A DNA stretch of 64,000 nucleotides from Iris pallida. Its lineage: Eukaryota; Streptophyta; Magnoliopsida; Asparagales; Iridaceae. Location: NCBI GenBank assembly GCA_029216955.1, contig JANAVB010033216.1, forward strand, positions 7,867,492-7,931,491, written 5' to 3'. Position 1 is the first letter of the stretch, and every line of letters starts with the position of its first letter. Below, piece after piece: positions 27,618-39,016 of the stretch. The translations under genes were made by a program, and so were the position numbers. Under the pieces are notes generated by a model. The model was not told where the DNA came from. It searched no databases and saw only the letters and a program-made list of their open reading frames with translations.

Positions 27618-30232
27618 TGTGATGCCCCAGAACCAGAATACTGGAGAGCGGGGGTGAACGTAGCCAACTACGTATATTAAAATGGAATCCACCTCGCTAT
27701 ACGGTCACGGCTGTCTAGATATGAGGGTTTACTACAAGTCAACAGTCTCTTAAGGTCAAGCTTATTGCCTCAATCTCAAACAAATAATACGATTACAAGA
27801 TGTTAGACCACCAAATATACAATAAAAGGCGTCCCAAATATTACATATTCAGTTGATCATGAAGCTAGTCATACAAAATGCGAGGACTAGCAAGAGTTTA
27901 GTCATACATGATCAACCCTAGGATTTGTTAATCATGTTACAGCCCGTAGGCAGATAGTAAGTAATTATGTATCGAGCTAACAGGTGCTCGTCGGCTAAAC
28001 GCCTCAAAAGAATAATTTTATAATAAAGTGAGCGAAACAAAATAGAAAATCCACTCGTAGCCCCCCGGATTCCTTCTAGTCACCACCATCGAGCTGGAGG
28101 TTCGGTAGATCCTCGGGAGCTGTTCCAAAATCTGGCCACACAAAACTAGCTGGGTCAAACCCCAGAAAGAGCAAGTGCCACAAGGGAGGCCACGAAATAA
28201 GAACAAAAGCCAGCGTATCAGAACATAAGAAAATAGAAGAAAGTACAAGTAATAAAAGTACATCAAGACAATAAACGACGAGGGACACAGAACCATTCCG
28301 GAAGCCAGATTACAACCTATAAATCAAACAAGGATCGGGGTCGTAACCCTTCGCCTGAATAGCACTTGTCTCTATCCATTTATTGTTAAGACAAGTAAAA
28401 CAAACATGTTTGGGAGGAACCGTGTACTGGGACTAGATAAGACTTAGATAGGGATAGACAACATCTATTCACAAGTGGCCAAGCAATTACTACGGCTTAC
28501 TACTTTAACTAACTAGGGTTATCACAAGCCTAATTACTAACAAGATGCAATGAGAATTCTCCAGTCCCAAGCCCTGCATACTATCTAGTTATCCTTCCGC
28601 GGGTTTAGAGTATGGTGGGTACATCGCCCAGGAGACGATATACCCTTAGGTGACTTAGAGGGTACAACACATGATAGTGTGCTGGAAATGTGCTCTACTC
28701 GTCAGCAAGCTATAAGTCCATTAAAGCGCCCAGATAACGAGACTGCTTGTGACTGGAAATTGGCCTAATCTTTAGCCTAATCCATATTTAGTACGAATCC
28801 CTGGCCGTAGTACCCAGGGAGTCACGTCCTAGGCATGATGCAAGACAAGACAAGTAGATTTGCACAAGCAATAAGAAGAACACCCACGGTGTCAGGGGCA
28901 AGTCAAGTTAAGTTAAACTAGCTGTCGCAACAGCATCAAGTTATCAGGTTATCAAGTCAAGTCAAGTCAGGAGTGCGCCAAGTCAGGAGTGCGCCACGGT
29001 GGGCCACTATCAAGTTATCAAGTGAATCAAGTTATAAATAGCAGGTTACAATTTTTCATCTCAGGTTATGGCCAGGATAAAAAAAGCTAGTCACAAGCCA
29101 ATTCCTAGAAATTCGTGTCAAGACGTGTCGGGTCAATTCAAGTCGTGATGTGGGCAAGAAATCTCAGAAAACACAAATCAACAAGAGAAGGCAAGGCCAA
29201 GGGAAATCCAAAAGACACCATGGCACAAGGTGTGCTAGGTCAAGAGGCAGCCCAAAGGGCGCCGGGCAAGGGCTCGGGCTAGGGGGCGCGATGGCGCTGC
29301 CACTAGGGTGCGCAGGGGGCGCAGCCGCTAGGGCGCGCAGGGGCGAAGCCGCTAGGGCGCGCAGGGGGCACAGCCGCTAGGGCGCGCAGGGGGCGCAGCC
29401 GCGAGGGCACGCAGCCGCTAGGGAGCGCAGGGGCGCAGCCGCTAGGGCGCGCAGGGGCGCAGCCGCTAGGGCGCGCAGGGACGCAGCCGCTAGGGCGCGC
29501 AGGAGGGGATGCGCAAGGCGGGTGGCTGGGCAGCGCGCAAGGCGCGCCAGCGTAGGACGGGCGCGCGCACAAGGGCACGGCGCACGGCGGGCCAGCAGGG
29601 AGGGTCTTCTTCTCCATTGTTGAGAAGGAGCTCCAATGGGTTCCAAAACTTCAAAATACCACAACTTGGCCTTCACAACTTCAAATCCGAAATTTTAAAG
29701 TTCTAGCTTGGGTGAAATTTGATTCTCCCCAACATAGGTACATCAAAACCCACAAAAATCCAACTTAAATAGATCAAAACTATGTAAATCCGAAAATAGG
29801 GGAAACTTAGATCTATGGGAATCCATGGATCAAAATAAAAAATGACAAGTTCTAATGTTGTTCTCCATGGCCTAATCTAGTTAATGGACAAATAAAATGT
29901 GGTGCTTATTTGGTGGCAAGGTGCAGTTGCCTATGGTGTTGGTGGAGGAAGGAGGAAGAAGAATATGGAGAAATTAATGGAAATTATGGAGGAGAGAGAA
30001 AGTTAGGTGGGAATTTAATGAGGGTGGGTTGTGGTGGAATGAGGGTGCAGTATAGCTAAGGTGTTCCTTTGGGCTTAAAATCAAACCAAACCAAACCAAA
30101 CCAACTAAAACCGAGCAGAGCTGAAACCCAAAATACGAGAAAACCCAAAATTCCACAAGTCGAGAAAAATAAAAATACATGCCAAAATCCAATTATGAGT
30201 ATAAATATGAAATACGGAAAATGAGGGTGACA
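27618..30232 (-). mobile_element. Element A 5' LTR
   Basis: On the plus strand it runs from TGTGATGCCCC to GAGGGTGACA, 2615 bp. It matches the 3' LTR with point differences, a short duplicated GTGCGCCAAGTCAGGA piece near 28975-29000, and a longer GC minisatellite. Its outer end meets the TTCAG target duplication. Confidence 0.95.
29296..29510. repeat. GC-rich minisatellite in A 5' LTR
   Basis: Eight to nine units of CGCAGCCGCTAGGGCGCGCA with spacers of G runs; it is longer than the equivalent array in the 3' LTR. Confidence 0.9.
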
Positions 30233-31220
30233 TTCAGGGATTTGATGTAAGTCTTATCGTCTAGGTTATATATCATAATCGGGGAATATATTTTTTATAT
30301 TCTATTCACGATCACCCTTGAGCTGACATTGCTTATTTGGATCTTTTATTTGTTACAAACGCTCATTCAAAATCTACCGGGTTTATTCTTTTTGGATTTT
30401 GAACTATAGGACCGAATACTCCATATTTTGTGAAAGATATCGCATCTTTCCATTAGACTATTCGTGGTTTAGTGTTATCCTTTTATTTTGTCACCCTTTT
30501 TATTCTTATTTGATAATGTCATTTATGACAAACTTCTTCATTACAAATTTCTCTTAACTATGTATAAAACATAGATTTTATGGGTACCGGTACCTCTTTC
30601 TCAGTCTCTTCTGGAATCTGAGGTATATCCTCTACCAGAACGATATACTTTGAGAAATTTGATCTTTGGTTCATGACATATTCCGGACTGTTATAAACTT
30701 TTTCTCTACAGGAGATGCTTCTTCGGGAGCTGCTTCTTCAAGAGCATTAGAGTGTGTTATATTATTCAGCCTCTTCTTCGGGAGAGCTGAATCTTTAGAA
30801 TCTTTAATATTATTCAGCCTTTTCTTCTGGGGAGCTGAATATTTAGAACCTTTAGGTCCTACGCGTTCTTATAAAACAATTTATCCATTTGCTGTCTTTA
30901 TTTGAGTCTTTTGATACTTACTTCTATTAAAAGATAGATTCATAGTTGGTATAATTATTTATACAGCATAATCGAGTAAGAATCTAATAGTTCATTTGTA
31001 ATGAAAATACAAGAAATAATTTCTCCTAATTTAGTCAAGATAAGATAAATGGGAAGTATGCCATGATTGTTCTTCTGGAACGATGCTTTTATGACGTTCT
31101 TTTAGAACGATGATAAAGTTCTTCTAAAACAATAATTTACGACGTTCTTCTTGAATAAGGCATTTATCTTCTTCATATTACAATTCACGACGTTCTTCTT
31201 CATATCTCCCCCCAACGTCG
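30233..31220. repeat. Short hairpin array, right half (element E interior)
   Basis: It continues the hairpin-rich interior of E. Clear modules are ATTCAGC...GCTGAAT around CTTCTTCGGGAG at 30757-30790, a second copy at about 30811-30840, and GTTC TTCTG GAAC, GTTC TTTTA GAAC and ACGTTCTTCTTG modules at 31069-31215. Between about 30260 and 30680 the sequence is AT-rich with no recognisable coding. The short plus frames here are not genes. Confidence 0.55.
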
Positions 31221-31702
31221 GAAATTCTGTCTTATTAATGTGACAGATCACAAAAAATTTCTCATGTCTAGAAGATTTAACAATCTAAGGAGATAATCAT
31301 TGAAATTATAATTCACAAAACATAGATGCCAATATTACAGTTTCAAATAATATCAACATAAGCCATCTAAAAAAATGCAATTGGAGACTATGCTACTAGT
31401 TATTCATATGCAATCTTCAGGATTGATAGTCTAGAAACAAATTTATCCTTAAGATTAAGGATGTATGCTAAAACTTGTCGATCATGTCACAATTTAAAAG
31501 TTATAGGATCATTCAGCTTCATAATGGAACCTTAGGATTGAGCTTCTAGCTTCTGGTAGTATGTATTATGTGACTCGACTACCCTAATGTGAATAAAGTA
31601 GATCCCTAATGATAAGCTGGAGAATATATGTAGAACGAACTTTTGATTCTTCCCTATGCTTGATGTTATACAGACGTATTCTTTATTATCCTCGCTCATG
31701 AT
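31221..31702. other. Unrecognised interior of element E
   Basis: AT-rich, no open frame on either strand that I can assign. By position it should derive from the region following the protease in element E, but no integrase motif is readable. Confidence 0.4.
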
Positions 31703-31987
31703 TTAGATATAATACTCATTTGCCCTTATATCCTTAAAACTCAATAATTTTCTTTTGGAATTATGAGAGTATAAGACATTTTGTATAAGTAGGTGGATTC
31801 CATCGGACAAGCTTAAGTGGGCTCTGCCGGAGCCTTCACTAATATGAGCATGACCAGCTATCATGGATACTACTTTCACACTACTATTCTTATTGGAGGA
31901 AAAGATTCTATTCTTAAGGATGGTATTGGTAGTAGCACTATCAGTCATGCATAAGATGTCTTTATCTAGTTTTTCCATGGATTCCAT
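31703..31987 (-). pseudogene. Element E protease remnant (Ty1/copia)
   Basis: A 94-codon frame contains ILCMTDSATTNTILKN, then EGSGRAHLSL, LIQNVLYSHNSKRKLLSF and KDIRANEYYI. DSATTxTIL followed by GSGRA and LY-KRNLLSFKDI is the protease region of copia elements of one plant group, in which the active-site triad reads DSA rather than DSG. It processes the polyprotein inside the particle. Only this part of the polyprotein survives; both sides lose homology. Confidence 0.8.
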
Positions 31988-34122
31988 TTTCTAGATATGG
32001 CAATATCTTATCAATAGTTGCAAATATAGATATTATTAATAAATAATAATAATAATTCTAAACATAGAACTTCGGGCCAATGATAGTTGGTAGGACAATA
32101 ATACATCCGTAGTATCCCGACGGATAGAACAATCTTATGTCACCAACTTTAAAAAATTTAATTTCTACGTGGTTTGTAACTTGAAAAAAAAAATATGCAG
32201 CTACATTAATGAAATACCAACATTCGGTGGTACTTTCATTTTTAGCCTTTCGGGGGCTACGACCGGCAAAAATTTAGTTCGCATGCAACTAGTTTCTCCT
32301 GGACATGCAGTGCAACACATGTCATGCATGCACTCAAATGGAGTGGTACAAGTCTCAAGCATGCAAATAACTTACCTTATGCAAAAAAAAAAAAAAAATT
32401 CTCCAACATAATCTTGTCTTCTATGAGATGAAAGACATAGAAACAATGACATAATGTTTAAGACAATTATTGCAGGAGTAAAGCCAAGACTAGCATTTGT
32501 CATTTGATGTATAATTGAGTACTTGCATTTTATTATCTTGTATCAAGATGAGTAGACTACTGGTTAAAACTAAAAGTCTATAACAAATACACCTGATTTC
32601 CAAAAGAAGTGTCACTGAAACAATCTAAATCTATTGTCTTTATTGAACTACATACACTTTGTACCATATCTTGTGGATTAGAATGATAGGTAAGGCGTTT
32701 CTATGTAGTAACTTTATATTTGTTTACTTGAGCTGGATTCAAAATGTTCAAAAACGGTCTTTCTGGTTACATATTTCGCATAATTCAAATACATGATCTC
32801 AACTCCAGAATAAAAGTAACGCCCCTTTTTTACAATTATAATATTATTTTCAGGTCATCCTTATTGCCCTCCAAGAGATTAAATCCTAGTTAGACGGTAC
32901 AGCCACTTACTGCTATGCTGGTTTTATAGACATGTACTTTTGGTAAGATTAAATAAATAAACATCATCAAAACCAAATGTATTCACTGTAAGAATCAATT
33001 TTCCAGCATAACTATTGGAAGATATTATTTGCTATGTATATGCCATAAATTTATAACATTCTACTTCCAAAAGTAAGCACATGGATAAACAGAAAATATG
33101 TTCTATATGTAACTGCAAAAGTATAGCATCATGTTTTCAGAGCTCTATGGGCCATGACTAAACAAAGTTAAAAATGAACTACATAACATAAGAGAATGTC
33201 TTCCTTCTTTTAATGTTAAATATGTTGACCACATTCAAGGCCTTATATATTATTGGATTGATGCTAGCTTGTTTTGGTAGCAAATAATATTGACTAGTCT
33301 ATTTCTAGTCCACCACCAATCATACCAGCAAATATATCAAGCAAATAAGGGCCCACACTCCTGTCTAGCCATTGCTGAAATAGCAAAAACAAATTTAATT
33401 TTGAAATTATATCTGTTAGATGTTTGATCAAAGCAAATAACTTGAACATGCAACACGGGGTGTTAGATAATCAATGCTCGAGTCACTTTATTAGGGAAAA
33501 AGGAGATTATTGATGCTTTCACAAAAAATCTAAAATTAATTTACTTCAACAAACCAATATCATTCATTAAAATATGTTACACCTCCAATCATCATTGGTC
33601 AGAATTGCCTTGACGGTCTTTTTTAAAATTAAAAATTAGCGTATTTCAGGAATTTATGATAAGGATAGAACTATTTTGCAAATTTAAAAATAAAAACTTA
33701 CTAGAGGCATGTCAAAGAGATCACAGTGTACATTCATCAACCAACAATATTTGTTCTTGGCAACATTTTTGGTTGAAATAAATGCCAAAAGAAATTTATT
33801 TGAAGTTAATAAAAAAAGATGGATCTAAATTTACTTATCAAAGCATTAAGAAAAAATTAATATTGCATTAAGGATGCCAACCTGTTTAAGGATCCAAATG
33901 TTCTCTATTATCAATGTTTTTTCATAATAGATCATGGAAAATAATTTGTATAGAACATAATAAATTCAAGTAGTACTAGATCTAACCTTTGGAAGATCAA
34001 TAGAGAGAAAATGGATAGCAAAAGAATTAAGAATTTTGCAAATTTGTATCTGACCTTTCACATGTTCGCATCTGACCTTTCCCATATTCGACATCCTGGA
34101 GCTTCTCGAGTTCCTTAAGCAA
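31988..34122. other. 2.1 kb between E protease and primer site, nothing recognised
   Basis: By position this should hold gag of element E, but no gag motif is visible on the minus strand. It is AT-rich, with one inverted GTTGGTAGGAC/GTCACCAAC-like pair at 32086-32145 and an A run at 32382. It may be a replacement or a further, unidentified insertion. Confidence 0.4.
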
Positions 34123-34123
34123 T

Positions 34124-34136
34124 GGTGCTGATAACG
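34124..34136 (-). promoter_or_regulatory. Element E primer binding site
   Basis: On the minus strand CGTTATCAGCACC follows the LTR end CAACA directly. This is the PBS form I associate with a group of plant copia elements with short LTRs. Confidence 0.65.
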
Positions 34137-34278
34137 TGTTGTAAAAATGAGAAAGAAAGAGAAGAAATTGGTAGCCAGAAATCTGCAGCTTTTCTCATTG
34201 ATAAGATATAAGAGGGAATATGATAGAGGTTGTTTTGGGTATGGATAAGGGCATCCATATTTTATCCAAATCACAACA
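34137..34278 (-). mobile_element. Element E 5' LTR (142 bp)
   Basis: It is bounded by TGTTG and CAACA. The inner 90 bp match 18598-18694 and 16677-16772. The short length is usual for this copia group. It is followed on the plus strand by TA sequence. Confidence 0.8.
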
Positions 34279-34301
34279 ATATATATATATGTATATTTTT
34301 T

Positions 34302-34355
34302 TTTTTGGAACCAGGTAAATTGTTTCTGGAATCGCTCCCACTGGGATTCGAACTC

Positions 34356-34358
<3 letters not shown>
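34302..34358 (-). mobile_element. SINE-like fragment with B box
   Basis: On the minus strand it reads GGAGTTCGAATCCCAGTGGG, a good tRNA B box. It then runs about 35 bp further and ends in a run of A (T on the plus strand, near 34299-34308). The 5' half with an A box is absent, replaced by (TA)n. It is too short to name a family. Confidence 0.55.

Positions 34359-34448
<90 letters not shown>
34359..34448. repeat. (TA)n microsatellite
   Basis: TA run of 90 bp. Confidence 0.95.
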
Positions 34449-34451
<3 letters not shown>

Positions 34452-34557
34452 CGAGGCAAGAGAGATCGGAGACTCGGGCACTAACAGGCACCATTACTCT
34501 GTTCTGTCTATTTCGGCCCAGCTAGGTCGGGACGCCCCTTTTCTGGCCTCCACCACA
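34449..34557. other. Left flank of copia B
   Basis: A short GC-richer piece that continues at 53021 after copia B. No function is assigned. Confidence 0.5.
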
Positions 34558-35105
34558 TGTTATGTAGTTTGTATGCAAAATATAGTCCCACATTGGAGAA
34601 AAAAAAATTGCTAGTGCCTTTAAATATAGATGTCCAATAACAAGACTACTTATGGGTTAACCAAGGAGTGGGCCTATTCATGGGCTTTGGCTACTAGGCC
34701 TTTGCCTAATTATTTAAAAGTCTACAATAGGCACTTGGGCACTTGGGGCACTTTGGGGCCTTGTTCATTCAGAATAATTTTATTTTAATTTTTGAAATTA
34801 AAATGAAAGGACACATTATTTATTGGCAAGAGACGTTTCTTTTTGGATTAGGCATAATTAAACAGCTATGACTGTTGGCCAAAAGACACCTCCAATCTCT
34901 ATATAAGATAGAGTTTTAAAACATTGAGAGACATCTCAAAAAATCTCTGCTTAATCTTCAAAAGAATTCTTGCTTTGTTTTATCCTGGAGGCTAATTTTC
35001 TTTCCCTATATAATAAGTGTAGTGGGGAAATATTGCCTTTAGGAAAGTGAACTTTCCATCACGACTCAAATCATTATGTTTCTCCGTTTTAAAAATTTTC
35101 TAACA
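34558..35105 (+). mobile_element. Element B 5' LTR
   Basis: 548 bp. It has a TATA-like TCTATATAAG at about 34898 and matches 52478-53015 with small differences. CCCACATTGG near 34590 is the CCCACAT-type word seen early in several copia LTRs of this window. Confidence 0.95.
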
Positions 35106-35129
35106 ATCTAATGGCAATAATTCTTACTC

Positions 35130-36000
35130 ATGGAGGCAGAATTGAATGCTGGCGTGAAAGTGCAGTTTCAAGAGAAAGAATCAATCAAGTTGGATCGTTT
35201 TGACGGCACTAATTATCCGAGATGGCTAGATCGTATGTCGTGGTTATTAACAACTATGAACCTGGTCAATGTCTTGGATCCAACTCTGCGGCCAATTCCA
35301 GAACCAAAGCCTGAAGATAGTGATGCAGTCAAAGCAAAACTTACAGCAGATAAGGCAAAACGAGAGACTGATGAGATGGTGTGTCGCGAAACATTCTGAA
35401 TTCTCTCACCAACAGGCTGTACGATGTGTACAGAACATACAAGTCACCAAAAGAAGTTTGGACAGCTCTGGAGTCAAAGTTTAAAGATGTCAAAAGAGGT
35501 ACAAACAGATTTTTAGCATTGAAATACTTTGAATTCAAATTCACTGACAACATTCCAATCATTGACCAAGTTCGTGATATGGAGATACTAGTTTCTCAAT
35601 TAGGTGAATTACAAATTCAAATCCCTGATGCAATTCAAGTAGGGGTAATTCTTTCAAAGTTGTCACCTACGTGGAATGACTATAGGAGGAATATACTCCA
35701 TTCTTCTGAAACCTTTACCATTGAGTAGTTTGTTACACATCTGCAAATTGAATGTGAAAATCGTGCAAGGGATGAGTCTCTCATAGATTCTAAAGTAAAC
35801 TATGTTGCTTCTAAAATCCCTATGTCTGCAAATGGTGGTAACTCTGGTTTCTCCAGAAACAATTTTAAAGTAAAAAAGAAGGGGTTCAAGAAATCTAATT
35901 TCAAGAAGGATCGTCTCTGTTTTCATTGTCGAAAAAAGGGACATTACATAAAAGAGTGCAGATTCAGAAATAATGTGAGTAAATTTCATGGTGCCTCTGG
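35130..36000 (+). pseudogene. Element B gag
   Basis: The ATG at 35130 opens a frame with KLDRFDGTNYPRWLDRMSWL, typical of copia gag. A frameshift near 35390 moves to the frame carrying LYDVYRTYKSPKEVWTALES and LSKLSPTWNDYRRNIL. A TAG at 35727 and a later stretch lead to the zinc knuckle CFHCRKKGHYIKEC at 35918-35959. Gag packages the element RNA in cytoplasmic particles. The frame runs on into protease, as usual for copia single polyproteins. Confidence 0.9.
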
Positions 36001-38515
36001 TTTTGGTTCTGGTAACAAAGCAAATATGGTTGAGGCAGAAACCAAAGAACTTAATGCAATGATTACTGAAATAGAGATAAACATGATCACAGAGCATAAC
36101 ATGGCCTCTGTTGTTATGTCTAAAGATTGGTGGCTTGATTCGGGTGCAACCATACATGTTTGCAACAACAAAGCGATGTTCAAGTCATACAATGAACTAA
36201 AGGAATTCGAGGAAGTGCTTATGGGTAATCATGTTGCTGCCAAGGTTTTGGGAAAATGAAGTGTTGAACTGAACTTCACTTCTGGACAGAAACTCACTCT
36301 TGTCAATGTCTTCCATGTTCCAGAAATTAGGAAGAATTTAATTTCTGCATATCTCTTATGTAAGAAAGGCTTTAAGATTGTTTTGGAATCTGACAATGTA
36401 ATAGTATCTAAGAATGGAGTATTCGTAGGAAAAGGATACTCATGTGATGGTATGTTTAAACTATCTATTAATGAAATTAATAATGTTGTTGCTTATATCG
36501 TTGAGTGCACATCTTCTTTATGGCATGCTAGATTAGCGCATTTGAATTATGGCACATTACATTACATGTCTAAACATGGTTACATCTCTTATAAAAAGGA
36601 TCATGAGAAATATTAAGTTTGTGTTGAAGCTAAAATGAAAAAGAAATCTTTTTCAAAGGTTGAAAGAAGATCCGAACTTTTGGAACTTATACATTCTTAT
36701 ATTTGTGAGTTAAATGGTCACTTGACTAGGAATGGTAAAAGGTATTTTATAACTTTTATTGATGATCATTCAAGATACACATATGTGTATTTGATAAGAA
36801 CCAAGGATGAGGCCTTTGAGAAATTTAAAGAATATAAATCTGTAGTGGAAAATCAAAAGGAGAAAAAGATCAAAATTTTACATAGTGATAGAGGGGGAGA
36901 ATATTTTCCAGATTATTTTAATTTATTTTGCAAAGAAAATGGAATAATTCATTAGAAAACAGCCCCATATACTCCACAACAAAATGGCTTTGCAGAAAGA
37001 AAAAATAGATCCTTGGTTGAAATGATTAATGCAATGCTTACAAATGCTAGGTTACCTTTCAATATTTGGGGAGAAGCTTTATTAACCGCTTGTCATATTT
37101 ACAATAAAGTTTCTTTCAAGAAGTTTCATGCATCATCATATGAACTTTGAAATCATGGAAGGAAACCCAACTTAAATTATTTCAAAGTGTGGGGGTACAT
37201 AGCATTTTATAAAATTCCTGATCTACATAAATCCAAATTAGGACCTAGAGGCATTAGAAGTGTTTTCGTAGGTTATGCACAACACTCTAAAGCATATAGA
37301 CTGTTAGATTTAGAGTAAATAGTATTATTGAATCCATACATGTTGAGTTTTTTGAAAATAAATTTGTGCATTCTACTTTGCATGAAAATGAGAAAGAACA
37401 ACAAAGTCAAAGAACACCCTCAAGTAATGTGGGGGTTGGTGAGAAAATAATGATTGAATCCAATGAACCAAGAAGAAGTACAAGAATGAGTAAAGAAAAA
37501 TTCTTGAGTTCAGATTTTATCTCACCAGAATCCATTGCCTTTCTCGTGGAAGGAGACAGAACCAAAATACTAAATAAAACACCTATAGTTCTTAATATAG
37601 ATAGCGACCCTAAAACTTTTAAAGAAGCAATGGCTTTAAGAGATGCAGCTTTTTGGAGAGAAGCTATTAATGATGAAATGGATTCCATCATGTCGAATGG
37701 AACTTGGGTCCTGGTTGATTTACCATCTGGTTCAAAGGCTAATGGATGCAAATGGGTGTTTAGAAAAAAGTATAGAACGGATGGCACTATACAAACATTT
37801 AAGGCAAGATTAGTAGCTAAAGGTTTTACACAAAGAGAAGGCGTAGATTATTTTGATACATATGCACCTGTGGCAAGAATAACATCCATTAAAGTTCTCT
37901 TTGCTCTTGCATCAATTTATAAATTTACATGTTCATCAAATGGATGTTAAGACGGCCTTTTTAAATGGCGAATTAACAGAAGAAGTTTATATGGAGCAAC
38001 CGGAGGGCTTTGTGCTTCCTAGAAATGAAAATAAAGTGTACAAATTAGTTAAATCCTTATGTGGATTAAAACATGCTCCAAAATAGTGGCACAAGAAATT
38101 CGATACAACAATTTTATCGAATGGTTTTAGGCATAATTATGCTGATAAATGCATTTATTGCAAGATAACAAAGGAGTATACAGTTGTCCTATGTCTCTAT
38201 GTAGATGATATATGCTAATTTTTAGTACCAACATTAAAGGTATCATTGATACCAAAATGTATCTAACTTTAGTTTTTCAAATGAAAGATTTAAAGGAAGT
38301 TGATACTATTTTGGGAATAAAAGTTAAGAGACATGAAAGAGGATATGGCTTAAATCAAAGTCATTATATTGACAAGGTACTTAATAAATTCAAGTATCTC
38401 AATATTAAAGAAGCAAATACTCCTTTTGACTCTAGCATTAAATTTCAAGAAAATAATGGTAGAATTGTTGCTCAATTAGAGTATACAAGTGTCATTGGAA
38501 GTCTTATGTACATTA
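36001..38515 (+). pseudogene. Element B protease, integrase and reverse transcriptase (5' part of pol)
   Basis: The protease site is DWWLDSGATIHVC at 36125. The pre-integrase part is LWHARLAHLNYGTLHYM. The integrase core has FITFIDDHSRYTYVYL, LHSDRGGEYFPDYF and [22 protein letters not shown] begins near 37600 with FKEAMALRDAAFWREAINDEM, continues with [20 protein letters not shown], and keeps the catalytic CLYVDD at about 38198. Breaks are stops at 36257, 36614, 36953, 37150, 37315 and 38084 and frameshifts near 37320, 37940 and 38210. It stops at GSLMYIM, where element C inserted. Confidence 0.9.
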
Positions 38516-39002
38516 TGTTGGAATTATTCAATAATAAGGGGCCACACATGTAAAATTAATTGTGTTTGGGCTATCTAAATAATTAAGCCAAATTAAAGTG
38601 GTCTATTTGGAAATTGGCTTAAGGGTATAATTGTCATGGAATAAATGTGTAGATACCGGAGATAATTCTAGTTTGATGAGGGGCCAAATTAGAAATATCA
38701 CAACACACATATCTATATATATGTGTATTCATTAGGGTTATGGTCCCCAACTTATACGCCCACCAAAAGAGAGGTTTTCTCTTTTTCTCTTCTGCATCCC
38801 CATCAACAGAAAGAGATGGACAAAGGATTCGGATTACTCTTTGTCATTAAGGGTTGTAGCAAGTTGGAAGATCGAACCCAATAAAGAGACGATCGCTTCA
38901 ACATCCATCAAGCCAAGCAATGGATTCAGGTACGCTTTCGCAATCAATTTAATTTATGTTCTTCATTTCATGAATCGACATGGCATAATAAAATTTCTAA
39001 CA
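38516..39002 (+). mobile_element. Element C 5' LTR
   Basis: 487 bp, nearly identical to 50796-51282. The same small open frame near the 3' end of both copies (38841 and 51121) is LTR sequence, not a gene. Confidence 0.95.
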
Positions 39003-39004
39003 AG

Positions 39005-39016
39005 TGGTATCAGAGC
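39005..39016 (+). promoter_or_regulatory. Element C primer binding site, initiator-Met tRNA type
   Basis: TGGTATCAGAGC lies two bases after the LTR, the classic plant copia/gypsy primer site complementary to the 3' end of the initiator methionine tRNA. Confidence 0.9.

Larger units (their letters stand above)
20067..30232 (-). mobile_element. Element A: Ty3/gypsy chromovirus, Tekay type, full length
   Basis: Two LTRs (20067-22624 and 27618-30232) enclose a gag-pol region on the minus strand with gag, protease, reverse transcriptase, RNase H, integrase and a C-terminal chromodomain, the gypsy order. An identical 5-bp duplication TTCAG flanks it at 20062-20066 and 30233-30237. Total length is 10.2 kb. 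The LTRs are highly similar, with small indels and a short duplication near 28970-29000 in the right one, so insertion is fairly recent. Coding has several stops and at least one frameshift, so this copy is not autonomous now. Confidence 0.95.
18598..34278 (-). mobile_element. Ty1/copia element E with short LTRs, split by element A
   Basis: The 5' LTR is 34137-34278 and the truncated 3' LTR is 18598-18694, both on the minus strand. Next to the 5' LTR is a primer site CGTTATCAGCACC. Next to the 3' LTR is the purine tract AAAAGGGTGAG. The 3' interior near 18850-18910 contains CTCGTTAAAAACCTTTCG, an arrangement I know from the 3' part of many plant copia elements. A copia protease remnant lies at 31703-31987. 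Element A sits between 20067 and 30232. Most of gag, integrase and reverse transcriptase is missing or unrecognisable. The outer flanks are TA repeats, so a target duplication cannot be read. Confidence 0.75.

Noticed and set aside
32169..32411. 80-codon plus frame as a host gene
   Set aside because: No motif, includes a poly-Lys end from an A run, and lies inside element E.
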